DNA of 64,000 bases from Zobellia barbeyronii (GTDB lineage: Bacteria; Bacteroidota; Bacteroidia; Flavobacteriales; Flavobacteriaceae): contig NZ_JACATN010000002.1 in assembly GCF_018603515.1 (NCBI RefSeq), forward strand, positions 930,001 through 994,000, given 5' to 3'. This document shows, piece by piece, positions 44,601 to 51,440 of the stretch. The stretch's first letter is position 1. The number at the start of each line of letters is the position of its first letter. Below the pieces are notes generated by a model. The model made no database searches. It had not been told where the DNA came from and was given only the letters and a program-made list of their open reading frames with translations. Made by a program: the position numbers and the translations under genes.

Positions 44601-45513
44601 GAAAGATAATGAACTACTCCCAAAAAATTTCATTTTAGAAATTGAAACTTTTAAGAATCAAATCTTACAAGAATATCCAAATTGGGATTCTTATTTGTTA
44701 AATATCTTTCATTGTATCGTGTTAGAATTTGAAAAGGACAAAGAGGAAGATTCAAGATATAAAGATCTTATCGAGTTTATAAAAGAAATTTCCTCAAATG
44801 ATGATGGTCAATATGGTAAGATATATCAACAAAATATTAGTACTATAAAAAAGAACGTGCAAGACCAAGAAATTATAATTACTACAATGCACAAAGTAAA
44901 AGGTTTGGAGTTTGATGCTGTTATCATACCTCCCTCGTTTTCTAATTTACCTTTGGTTAATAGAGAATATATCCCAATTGAAGATTCCATTGAAGAAGAA
45001 AGACGACTTTATTATGTAGCATATACCCGAGCTAAGTACAAATTAGTTTCGATTAAATACGCCAGGGAATTAGCTATGGATAATAATCATGGATTTGAGT
45101 TTGAAGATAGAATAAGAAATAGTTTCGGAGTTTCTGTTGATGAGGGATTGGATAAATTCACCATGTATTGGAATGCAAGTACTTTTGGGAGTAATTCTTT
45201 TGGCTTTATAAGAGACCAAGTAAAAATTGGTGATGAGATAGTATTGGCTCCTACGCATAGAGCAGGGTATACATTCTGGCATGCTATTGTAAATAATAGA
45301 AATGTAGCCTCTTTATCAAGAAGTATGGTAGATAAAATTCAAAACATGCCAAAGGTAAATGGCTTTATAGTTTCTTCTATTTATGTCAGTACTTATGAAG
45401 ATACAAAGTACTCCGACGATAAAAATGGCACCAATTATGCTAGCAATTGGACACAAGAGGCTATCAATCGGGGTTATGTTTACCTAATTGATTTTTCCGG
45501 TTATGGGAATTGA
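41647..45513 (+). CDS. RecQ helicase second lobe fused to UvrD-like SF1 helicase
   Basis: This is a 1,288-residue protein. The first 150 residues are RecQ RecA-like lobe 2: RVLIFVQTRKGTEE near 57, then YYHAGLDGIEREE, ATKAFGMGMDIKNIHF and the arginine-finger segment EVGRAGRHEG. A region resembling RecQ C-terminal domains follows, to about 650. Then comes a superfamily 1 UvrD/PcrA motor: AGPGSGKT near 678, VDEFQD near 791, GDPNQSIYGYQ near 818, and YYVAYTRAK near 1121. The start ATG overlaps the previous stop (ATGA). The two genes together give a full RecQ motor plus a second helicase and an exonuclease. Confidence 0.87.
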   Translation: MIERLNDNEVYNPIRKHIQLSFDIVGDSEEMVEAIASDLKNKGFDEEKSRVLIFVQTRKGTEEATTNLKKALSDIGLNYAHKVEYYHAGLDGIEREETYDNYKNGNTVILIATKAFGMGMDIKNIHFIYHLGPSSTFEDYLQEVGRAGRHEGMLHAAGYSNDKPLQSKCLVTRDDFKKQKDKLHKNQISWNQINQVRETIFKYLKNFRKLEPDSENAFPLPLDLLENDPDYEDVFNTDTFFRVTLYWLEKLERIKLGVFTPTYLPIALLDDEPDFSSVKTKEVREDIERLLIVLKSYKSKFYPTATTMMVDMGYLREHTKIKDTTKLFKILFKAQKVKLICLEREIKLTPTITRTNEIKEYNNYTFLPTIEALFELSKELLALTKSKDQVTLEGETIDELIKQVSAECFAPRNIFWEAQKNNNENFTTEEIAEKQKNDFENKRAKFAFKLLGFLPKIKHKSVIDIEDGYKKPKITQLIYNANTSNKKILAELDAFKENLLKLINYVSTEYIKHNINSFNIVDLILKLGVEDKGEEYFQKLIFISKGLAYLKGGGDLVPMGLEMFVIDTSDLEGDQQGSPDYSVKQEFIESSKMKELRLISLECLSEIPQHHHDGFIKKYFQCGELSELIGLLEENIGEDHPNLIAYREEALEERKMKLNEEQLAVYDSPINTNLQVIAGPGSGKTHTLILRIARLIQEEGVNPENILILAYNRAVVVELKERLTRLFKELGYSKLIKRLKVFTFHGFVKFCVSERLEEVDFKDWTSTFLQITKDTPGLISQKLGSIRYVFVDEFQDITSERLDLLEKIANPDNTKVCVIGDPNQSIYGYQRADARGEMDPKPYYDRFNEIYKPTVLNLSINYRSYPEILIQAEKLLSLNKSKFPIPELAANLDDQGHEGYCEVINYHDNKVDWKDKLMEIINSKDENGVKYKQIAVMYRSNDQVFRAYNILQNLSIPDVRLRIQGAKGNLFKCREFYCFISKFSKKDNELLPKNFILEIETFKNQILQEYPNWDSYLLNIFHCIVLEFEKDKEEDSRYKDLIEFIKEISSNDDGQYGKIYQQNISTIKKNVQDQEIIITTMHKVKGLEFDAVIIPPSFSNLPLVNREYIPIEDSIEEERRLYYVAYTRAKYKLVSIKYARELAMDNNHGFEFEDRIRNSFGVSVDEGLDKFTMYWNASTFGSNSFGFIRDQVKIGDEIVLAPTHRAGYTFWHAIVNNRNVASLSRSMVDKIQNMPKVNGFIVSSIYVSTYEDTKYSDDKNGTNYASNWTQEAINRGYVYLIDFSGYGN

Positions 45514-45641
45514 GTTTCTTATGATGATGTTTATGTTGTCAATGTACACTTAAAGCAATCGTATAATTCTATTGAAGTCAAAGCATTTTAAAGGCACTAA
45601 TGTAAACCTTTTGGCAACGAAATTGGCAACAGTAAAAACAA

Positions 45642-45673
45642 AACCCCGTAAACATTATGTCTACGGGGTTTTT
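45642..45673. terminator. Bidirectional terminator at the right edge of the island
   Basis: AACCCCGTA (45642-45650) pairs perfectly with TACGGGGTT (45662-45670). A T run follows on the plus strand and, beyond the flanking A-rich tract, a T run on the minus strand too. It can end the defence operon and may once have ended the tRNA-Ser transcript on the other strand. Confidence 0.75.
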
Positions 45674-45675
45674 AT

Positions 45676-45710
45676 GCGGAGAAAGAGGTATTCGAACTCT
45701 CCATCCCGTC
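45676..45710 (-). pseudogene. tRNA-Ser 3'-end remnant
   Basis: Read on the minus strand, these 35 bases give the end of a variable arm (GACGGGATG), a T arm GAGAG-TTCGAAT-ACCTC with two mismatched pairs, and the acceptor strand TTTCTCCGC. That is the 3' third of a flavobacterial tRNA-Ser. Nothing of the 5' two thirds follows to the right. Such fragments mark integration sites of tyrosine-recombinase elements, so this is likely an old attachment site or deletion scar. Confidence 0.6.
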
Positions 45711-45850
45711 TAATTATATTAAAAAAAATGATTTAACTTTAGTCCTGACTCAAGGTTAGCTTAATCCAAGTTAACCTACTTTGCCATATCTTACCAAAAG
45801 GTCAATAAAAAGAGAAAAACTGTCCGCAATATGTCCGAAAAAAGTAAAAG

Positions 45851-45872
45851 CCACTGATTATCAGTGGCTTTT
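45851..45872. terminator. Hairpin terminator after tRNA-Pro
   Basis: GCCACTGA-TAA-TCAGTGGC with A/T tails on both sides, a near-perfect short hairpin directly after the tRNA 3' end on the minus strand. Confidence 0.7.
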
Positions 45873-45873
45873 G

Positions 45874-45947
45874 TCGGGATGACAGGATTTGAACCTGCGA
45901 CCCCACGCCCCCCAGGCGTGTACGCTACCGGACTGCGCTACATCCCG
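45874..45947 (-). tRNA. tRNA-Pro (anticodon GGG)
   Basis: On the minus strand, 74 bases fold as a cloverleaf. The acceptor is CGGGATG with CATCCCG, the D arm begins GCGC-AGTCCGGTA, and the anticodon stem CACGC/GCGTG carries the loop CTGGGGG (anticodon GGG). The T arm is GCAGG-TTCAAAT-CCTGT and the discriminator is A. CCA is not encoded. It looks intact and starts the less AT-rich chromosomal part. No second copy of its 3' end was found at the left side of the island. Confidence 0.93.
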
Positions 45948-46013
45948 AATTTGGATTGCAAAAATATAAAAGTCAGACAGATATTCTGTTATCTTTTTTG
46001 AAAAATGCTACAA

Positions 46014-46928
46014 CTACTTTAGACTCTCCATCCAACCAAACAAAAGCTCTGGCCAGGTTCTTAAATATGGGTCTTGTAGCCCCAAAGCAAAACCGTGACC
46101 TCCTGTTGGAAACACATGTAATGCAGCAGGAACATTATTTTCTACTAAAGCCTTATAAAATACCAAGCTGTTTTCTACTGGAACAGATGTATCATCAGTT
46201 GCATGCAGCAAAAAGGTAGGGGGCGTATTAGCCGATACTTGTTTCTCGTTACTAAAACGTTCAACCGCTCCTGGTTTTGGGTTATTACCAAGTAAATTAT
46301 TCTGAGAACCTTTGTGTGTAGATGATTGATTAAATGTAATTACCGGGTAACATAAGGTCAGAAAATCTGGTCTTGCACTCAGTTTATCTGCTTCATCAAT
46401 TGGCGTGTATACTTTTTCATCAAAATGAGTTCCTAACGTAGACGCTAAATGTCCTCCAGCTGAAAAGCCCATAGCGCCAATCTTATTGGGGTCTATATTA
46501 AACGCTTCTGCTTTGCTCCTAACTAAACGTAATGCACGTTGTGCATCAATTAACGGTACATCTTCTTGATTAGTCTGAGATACCACTGAAGGAAGACGAT
46601 ACTTCACTACAATGCCTGCTATGCCTTTACTGTTCAGGAATTTGGCTATATCAACACCTTCCCAATCATAAGCCAAAATACGATATCCGCCTCCAGGAAA
46701 AATTACCATTGCTTGGCCAGTAGCGTTCTTTTTTGAAGGCAAATACACTTCAATAGTTGGCTCTTGAACTTTACTAATACGTAAAATATCTTCTATTACA
46801 TGCTCTTCTTTTTCATCAGATACTACGTGGTTAGGTATCTTGTCTTTTGGCCATAAAGGGATTATGGTGTCTTGTGAAAATACGTTTACGCTCATTGCAA
46901 ATACGGTAAGGAATATTAGTTTTTTCAT
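46014..46928 (-). CDS. Secreted alpha/beta-hydrolase, carbohydrate-esterase-like
   Basis: About 304 residues from the ATG at 46928, which gives a clean signal peptide (MKKLIFLTVFAMSVNVFSQ). An ATG at 46943 overlapping the previous stop codon (TAATG) is also possible. The oxyanion-hole motif IFPGGGY lies near residue 73, the nucleophile elbow GFSAGG near 155, the acid in HATDDTSVPV near 245 and the base in GGHGF near 280. It resembles acetyl-xylan/BD-FAE-type esterases that remove acyl groups from plant or algal sugars. It follows the VanX-like gene and is probably co-transcribed with it. Confidence 0.85.
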   Translation of the reverse strand: MKKLIFLTVFAMSVNVFSQDTIIPLWPKDKIPNHVVSDEKEEHVIEDILRISKVQEPTIEVYLPSKKNATGQAMVIFPGGGYRILAYDWEGVDIAKFLNSKGIAGIVVKYRLPSVVSQTNQEDVPLIDAQRALRLVRSKAEAFNIDPNKIGAMGFSAGGHLASTLGTHFDEKVYTPIDEADKLSARPDFLTLCYPVITFNQSSTHKGSQNNLLGNNPKPGAVERFSNEKQVSANTPPTFLLHATDDTSVPVENSLVFYKALVENNVPAALHVFPTGGHGFALGLQDPYLRTWPELLFGWMESLK

Positions 46929-46942
46929 CTTAAATACTATCA

Positions 46943-47665
46943 TTAATTACAATCCCATTTAAAATTTGCTATTGGATACTTATGCGCGCCATCTAGATTA
47001 TAATGCCACCATTCTGTTCTGGTAGACCAAAACCCATGTTTCTCCATCGTTTCTTTCAAGAGCTTTCTGTTTTCCAATATCTCTTTTGGCAAATCAAAAT
47101 TATCATGGTAAGCCCGTTTTCCAAAAAAATCAAAATCGGTTCCCATATCCAGTTCTTCGCCATCTAAAGACTCCAAAGTAATATCTACGGCACCTCCTTT
47201 ATTATGAATAGAGCCTTTTTTAGGGTTGGCTACATATTGCGGATTGGGTACTATTTTCCACATCTTGTATTGTACAGAATTTGGACGGTAGCAATCAAAG
47301 AACTTTATGCGTACGCCGCTTTTTTTGAAATCTTCATTAGCTTTTAATAAAGCTTTTGCTGTTATAACCCGTGTGTAACATTCCGGGCAATCGTAAACTT
47401 TTTCTTTAAGAAAGTTATTTTTGGTAGCATATCGTAATTCATAACCAAAACCATCGCTAAAATCTGCTAAACGAACAAATGTAGTATCCGCCAACTTTTC
47501 AAAAGTCTTAAATATTTTCTTAGGAACTTCTTTTTCTTTAACTACCGTATCTACCTGCTTTGTAGATACATCTTCATTTTTCTCTACATTCTGGTCTGCT
47601 TTTGGATTGTCTCCACAAGACACTAAAAAAACAAATAAGATAAGGGTACTATAAAAATTCCTCAT
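46943..47665 (-). CDS. D-Ala-D-Ala dipeptidase (VanX/DdpX family) lipoprotein
   Basis: This 240-residue protein has a lipoprotein signal (LILFVFLVSCGDNP). The zinc-peptidase M15D motifs are present: SIHNKGGAVDITL gives the His and Asp ligands near residue 158, and TEWWHYN near 220 gives the catalytic Glu and third His. The family splits D-Ala-D-Ala. In bacteria without glycopeptide resistance it recycles peptidoglycan. It precedes the esterase gene with a one-base overlap on the minus strand. Confidence 0.87.
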   Translation of the reverse strand: MRNFYSTLILFVFLVSCGDNPKADQNVEKNEDVSTKQVDTVVKEKEVPKKIFKTFEKLADTTFVRLADFSDGFGYELRYATKNNFLKEKVYDCPECYTRVITAKALLKANEDFKKSGVRIKFFDCYRPNSVQYKMWKIVPNPQYVANPKKGSIHNKGGAVDITLESLDGEELDMGTDFDFFGKRAYHDNFDLPKEILENRKLLKETMEKHGFWSTRTEWWHYNLDGAHKYPIANFKWDCN

Positions 47666-47754
47666 AAAAATAAATTATCTACCTGACATGAGATGATCGT
47701 CAGTTTTTAGGGATATATTGATATAAAATCGATTTTCAATTTACATGCAAGATA

Positions 47755-49593
47755 TTACTTTCTTGCTATAACAATTACCCAATCCTTCTCTTTTTGCCCA
47801 TTGTAGGCTGATAATTCTACACTGTTGGGTTTAGTTATTTTCCAACCTTCGTTTTGCTTGTCAAACAACATTCCTCCTGCTTTAGGGTCATAAAAAGCAA
47901 TGGTAAAGGCACCATCACCTATAGCAAGATCGGTAGTCTCGTTCTTTGGCAAATACACTACGTAAATTTCATCCTTTTTAGCAAAACAGTAGGCTTTATC
48001 GTTACTCAACAATTCGTCATGATTTTGCATTGTTTCATACGGCAAGTGGTCTTCGAAAAACTTCCGGGCATTATTGCTGATATCCCACCAAGCATCACGC
48101 GCTCTAAAATCTTCTGCAGAGATATCATTATTAGGCACATCCTTACCGCCAAAATACCAGGAAGCACCGGCCGCACCAGACATTAGGCTTCCCCAAAGAC
48201 TGCTGTGCATTACCATATCATGGTTATTATTTGCGGCAGTATCCGTAGTTACGCCAATATCCCAATGACCAATTTCATCAAGGTAAACTACCCATGGTCT
48301 TTTTTTCTTTACAGACAAATCCAACCACTTCTTCACTTCCTTATGGACCTCTGTAGTATCATACATCTGTAAAGATGGTATCTCAAAATTACGATAGCCT
48401 AACATAGGCGTGAATGTTTCTTTTATAGGGTCTAAAGGCCTACCTTCTCTTCGTTCTCCCGTAACTCTAACATGATTATGAACCGCTATAGGATGATTGT
48501 AAGGGTCAATTTTGCGAATATAATCTGCATAACTTTTCAACTGCTCTGGGCTACGATTGGTTTCTTCCCCTAAATTCCAAACAACACCTAAATGATGGCC
48601 AAAACGAGCTACTAATTCTTTGTAAAATAGTTTCCGTTCAAGTCCTAATTCACCCTTGTTCAAAACCGTATCATTCTCCGTTTCTTGAGTAAAAACGTTC
48701 ATGGCCATTCCCAGTTTATCCATATGAGTGAAAACAGTTTCCCATTGATCTAATTTACTAACGTCGTAGCGTGTTTGCTCTTTTGGCGCAATCCATGGCC
48801 ATACATCATTTCCATCTCCATTTTCGTTCATAACAAGAAAATAAAGACTGTTCATTCCTTTATTAGACAAATAATTAAGGGCTCCTATAATTCCTTTTCC
48901 ATTATTAAAGCCCCATACTGGGTCTGAATCCTTCCAATCATCTACATGTGTAGGGTATTCATGAAGGCCGTCTTCTAATGTTGGCGTATCCGGTCCTCCA
49001 TTATCGTAAGTTCCATCAAATTCAGAATAAGCCAAAAAGTTCTCAGGACTACCTACTCCATTTTTTAAAAAAGGCTTTCCTGTTTCACTTTGCTTGAGGT
49101 AATGCGTGCCGTTATAAACAAGCATGCCTTTGCTATAAAATCCACTTTCGATTGAATCTATAGGTTGTACTTCAAAGTTTCCTTTTATATCCCAAATGCT
49201 TTTATTCTTTTTGGGCAGGGAGAATTGCTTGACGGCAATATTTTTTCCTTCCATCAAATAGGCTCTAAAATCCCATTCACCAGTTTTACCAGGAGAAAAT
49301 TTTACCTGCCATTTATTTCCTGCTTCAGCACTAGAGTTGGCCGCATCTCCATCTGCAGCAAAATAACCGTGAACTGTGTAGGTGGTATCTTTATTTGAGA
49401 AGTTAACCAATAATGAATAATCTAAAAACGGATTTATAGAGTCTGTTTCAGATACTTCTGGTCCGTTAAAAGTTAGGGTTACAGGCTGCCATTTCTTTAA
49501 ATTACCTTCAAGCAGATAATTCTTAGTACTTCCTTTTTTTGTACAAGAACCTAACACAAAAACAAGTGCACAAGTAAGTACAAAAAACTTCAT
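47755..49593 (-). CDS. DUF5060-domain lipoprotein, putative glycoside hydrolase
   Basis: About 612 residues from the ATG at 49593, which gives a lipoprotein signal (FFVLTCALVFVLGSC). An N-terminal sandwich resembling DUF5060 covers residues 25-125 (GEWDFRAYLMEGKNIAVK). A TIM-barrel-like part follows, with VVWNLGEETNRSPEQ near 370, where the Glu pair may be catalytic, and WVVYLDEIGHWDIG near 460. Proteins of this plan occur in marine flavobacterial polysaccharide-degradation clusters. The substrate cannot be read from the sequence. It stands just upstream of the VanX-like and esterase genes. Confidence 0.75.
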   Translation of the reverse strand: MKFFVLTCALVFVLGSCTKKGSTKNYLLEGNLKKWQPVTLTFNGPEVSETDSINPFLDYSLLVNFSNKDTTYTVHGYFAADGDAANSSAEAGNKWQVKFSPGKTGEWDFRAYLMEGKNIAVKQFSLPKKNKSIWDIKGNFEVQPIDSIESGFYSKGMLVYNGTHYLKQSETGKPFLKNGVGSPENFLAYSEFDGTYDNGGPDTPTLEDGLHEYPTHVDDWKDSDPVWGFNNGKGIIGALNYLSNKGMNSLYFLVMNENGDGNDVWPWIAPKEQTRYDVSKLDQWETVFTHMDKLGMAMNVFTQETENDTVLNKGELGLERKLFYKELVARFGHHLGVVWNLGEETNRSPEQLKSYADYIRKIDPYNHPIAVHNHVRVTGERREGRPLDPIKETFTPMLGYRNFEIPSLQMYDTTEVHKEVKKWLDLSVKKKRPWVVYLDEIGHWDIGVTTDTAANNNHDMVMHSSLWGSLMSGAAGASWYFGGKDVPNNDISAEDFRARDAWWDISNNARKFFEDHLPYETMQNHDELLSNDKAYCFAKKDEIYVVYLPKNETTDLAIGDGAFTIAFYDPKAGGMLFDKQNEGWKITKPNSVELSAYNGQKEKDWVIVIARK

Positions 49594-49794
49594 TGGTCTG
49601 TGGGAACACATAAGCAGTTATTTGGTTTTAAGCGACCATAAGGTAACAATATTTTTTATTACCAGGCTACAATTCTCAGTTCTATTAAGCAGAATAGAAC
49701 CAATATTTTTTTTCAATTTAACCACCTTACACCTTTAAGATCTGTAGTGCATACAATCTATTTTAAAGCACCAATAAAATGATTAAAAAACAAA

Positions 49795-49822
49795 GGCCTT
49801 TACCTCAAAAAAGATAAAGGCC
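49795..49822 (-). terminator. Terminator after the isomerase gene
   Basis: GGCCTTTA (49795-49802) pairs with TAAAGGCC (49815-49822). On the minus strand a T-rich tract follows, 25-50 bases after the stop codon of the sugar isomerase gene. Confidence 0.75.
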
Positions 49823-49846
49823 CCTGCCATTAAAAATTGTACTAGA

Positions 49847-50668
49847 TTACTTTTCTAAGCTCTTTAAATACTCTAAGCTTTGAGGTACTTGCTCAACTAC
49901 ACTAGATGATTCGTCTTCAATGAACATATACTCGATACCCAATTCCTTAGCTTCGGCAACAATACCAGCAATATCTACTTGACCTTGACCCAGAACTACG
50001 TTAGTTTCATGGTCTTCTTGTCCCGTATTATTCCCTTTAACACCTTTTTCCATATCCTTCAAGTGGAGTAAAGTGAATTTAGATTTGTACTTTTTCATCA
50101 ATACCAAAGGGTCTGCACCACCATGTTGCGCCCAAAACACATCTAATTCAAAAGTATAGTCTGTAGCGTTCTGAATCATATAGTCGAATAAGGTGCCATC
50201 TTCATAAGGGCGAAATTCATACCCATGTGGATGATATGCCAATGTAATACCGTTTTCTTTTAAAAGTTTACCGGCCTTGTTAAATACCTCGGAAGCATGT
50301 TTGGTTTCTTCCAAATCCCATTTGTTATCATCATGAGGTACCCAAGCACACATGACATACTTGGCGCCATATGCTTTTGCATCTTCCACTACTTGCTGTG
50401 CATTTTTCTCTAAATCGCCAAATTTAGCTCCTACACTTACCACATCCAGACTATTTGATTTCAATAATTTCTTGAATTCATCTAGCGGCAAACCGTAAGT
50501 TTCGCCTCCTTCAATTTTCGTGATTCCCCACCCCTGAATAGTTTCAAGTGTTCCGGGTACATCTGTCTTAAACTGATTTCGTAAACTATAAAGTTGCAAA
50601 CCTACTTCTTGTGCCGATAGTGATACCGTGAAAAGGGCGGTTGCAATAAAAATATTTATTTTTTTCAT
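49847..50668 (-). CDS. Exported sugar isomerase/epimerase-like TIM-barrel protein
   Basis: This 273-residue protein has a signal peptide (NIFIATALFTVSLSAQE). It then has the AP-endonuclease-2/xylose-isomerase-like barrel: EVGLQLYSLRNQF at the first strand, TLAYHPHGYEF near 140, and FELDVFWAQHGG near 165. FTLLHLKDM near 200 and EYMFIEDESS near 250 provide the usual metal-binding His/Asp/Glu residues. Periplasmic members act on oxidised sugars in 3-keto-glycoside pathways. It lies 49 bp downstream of the subunit-3-like gene on the same strand. Confidence 0.82.
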   Translation of the reverse strand: MKKINIFIATALFTVSLSAQEVGLQLYSLRNQFKTDVPGTLETIQGWGITKIEGGETYGLPLDEFKKLLKSNSLDVVSVGAKFGDLEKNAQQVVEDAKAYGAKYVMCAWVPHDDNKWDLEETKHASEVFNKAGKLLKENGITLAYHPHGYEFRPYEDGTLFDYMIQNATDYTFELDVFWAQHGGADPLVLMKKYKSKFTLLHLKDMEKGVKGNNTGQEDHETNVVLGQGQVDIAGIVAEAKELGIEYMFIEDESSSVVEQVPQSLEYLKSLEK

Positions 50669-50717
50669 TTTCTTGTATTTTGATTAAAAGCTGATGGTTG
50701 TTCTAAACCAGGTTTAT

Positions 50718-51440
50718 CTATGTTAGTAAATTTCCCTTTTCGTCCCATTCAGCAATATCGTTTCTCTTACTTTGATCCACACATTTTGCAATCCATTCTG
50801 GATCATATGCTACACCATGCTTTTTAAGAACCTCATCTGGAACACCGTCCCAAACATTGGGTGAATTACCCTTGTACCCCAAATCTGCAATTCCCACTTT
50901 AGACGTGTAGTAACCTGTAACCACAAGATTACGCATCAATGCGAAAAATTGAATTTCTAAGGGTTGTTCATCCAATGGTATATCCAAATCATGGTTACAG
51001 ATTGTATCCAAAATCTGTTTTTGTTGCTCCAAGGTAGCTTCTTTAAACTCTATTTCATTATCTGAATTAGATCTGTGGTCTAACCACATTAGACCTCCCA
51101 ATAACGTATTCTGCATATCGGGCATATCTTTACCAATAAATTCAATAAATGCTGGAACATCTGCTTCAATAGGACCACCGTGCGGTTCTTTTGGCGGAAG
51201 GATAACGGTGCTTAAAACAGCAATGGTTTCCATCTCATGTTCGTTGAACAATTGCTCCGCATTCAATTTTTCTACACGCTCAATTTCTTTAGGCGTCCTG
51301 CCATAATAATTGGTATCTGTAGTAACTGCTGTTTCTGGCAATACGGGCTCGTCTCCTTCGGTCTTACATCCGTGAAAGGCAAGCGCCGAAGCTCCTGCAC
51401 CAAGAATCATGGTCTGTATACTCTTTCTTCTGTCCATCAT
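50718..51440 (-). CDS. Gluconate 2-dehydrogenase subunit 3-like protein
   Basis: This 240-residue protein has an N-terminal export signal with a twin-Arg-like DRRKSIQTMILGAGASALA followed by a Cys (FHGC). It could thus be a Tat substrate, a lipoprotein, or both. The rest is helical and resembles the small subunit of GMC-type membrane dehydrogenases (VILPPKEPHGGPIEADVPAF). It overlaps the GMC oxidoreductase gene by one base and helps that subunit mature and cross the membrane, as known for the family. Confidence 0.82.
   Translation of the reverse strand: MMDRRKSIQTMILGAGASALAFHGCKTEGDEPVLPETAVTTDTNYYGRTPKEIERVEKLNAEQLFNEHEMETIAVLSTVILPPKEPHGGPIEADVPAFIEFIGKDMPDMQNTLLGGLMWLDHRSNSDNEIEFKEATLEQQKQILDTICNHDLDIPLDEQPLEIQFFALMRNLVVTGYYTSKVGIADLGYKGNSPNVWDGVPDEVLKKHGVAYDPEWIAKCVDQSKRNDIAEWDEKGNLLT

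Noticed and set aside
45874-45947. tRNA-Pro as the attachment site of the whole 42-kb island
   Set aside because: No copy of its 3' end was found near 3.0-3.3 kb or elsewhere in the island, so the claim has no second half.
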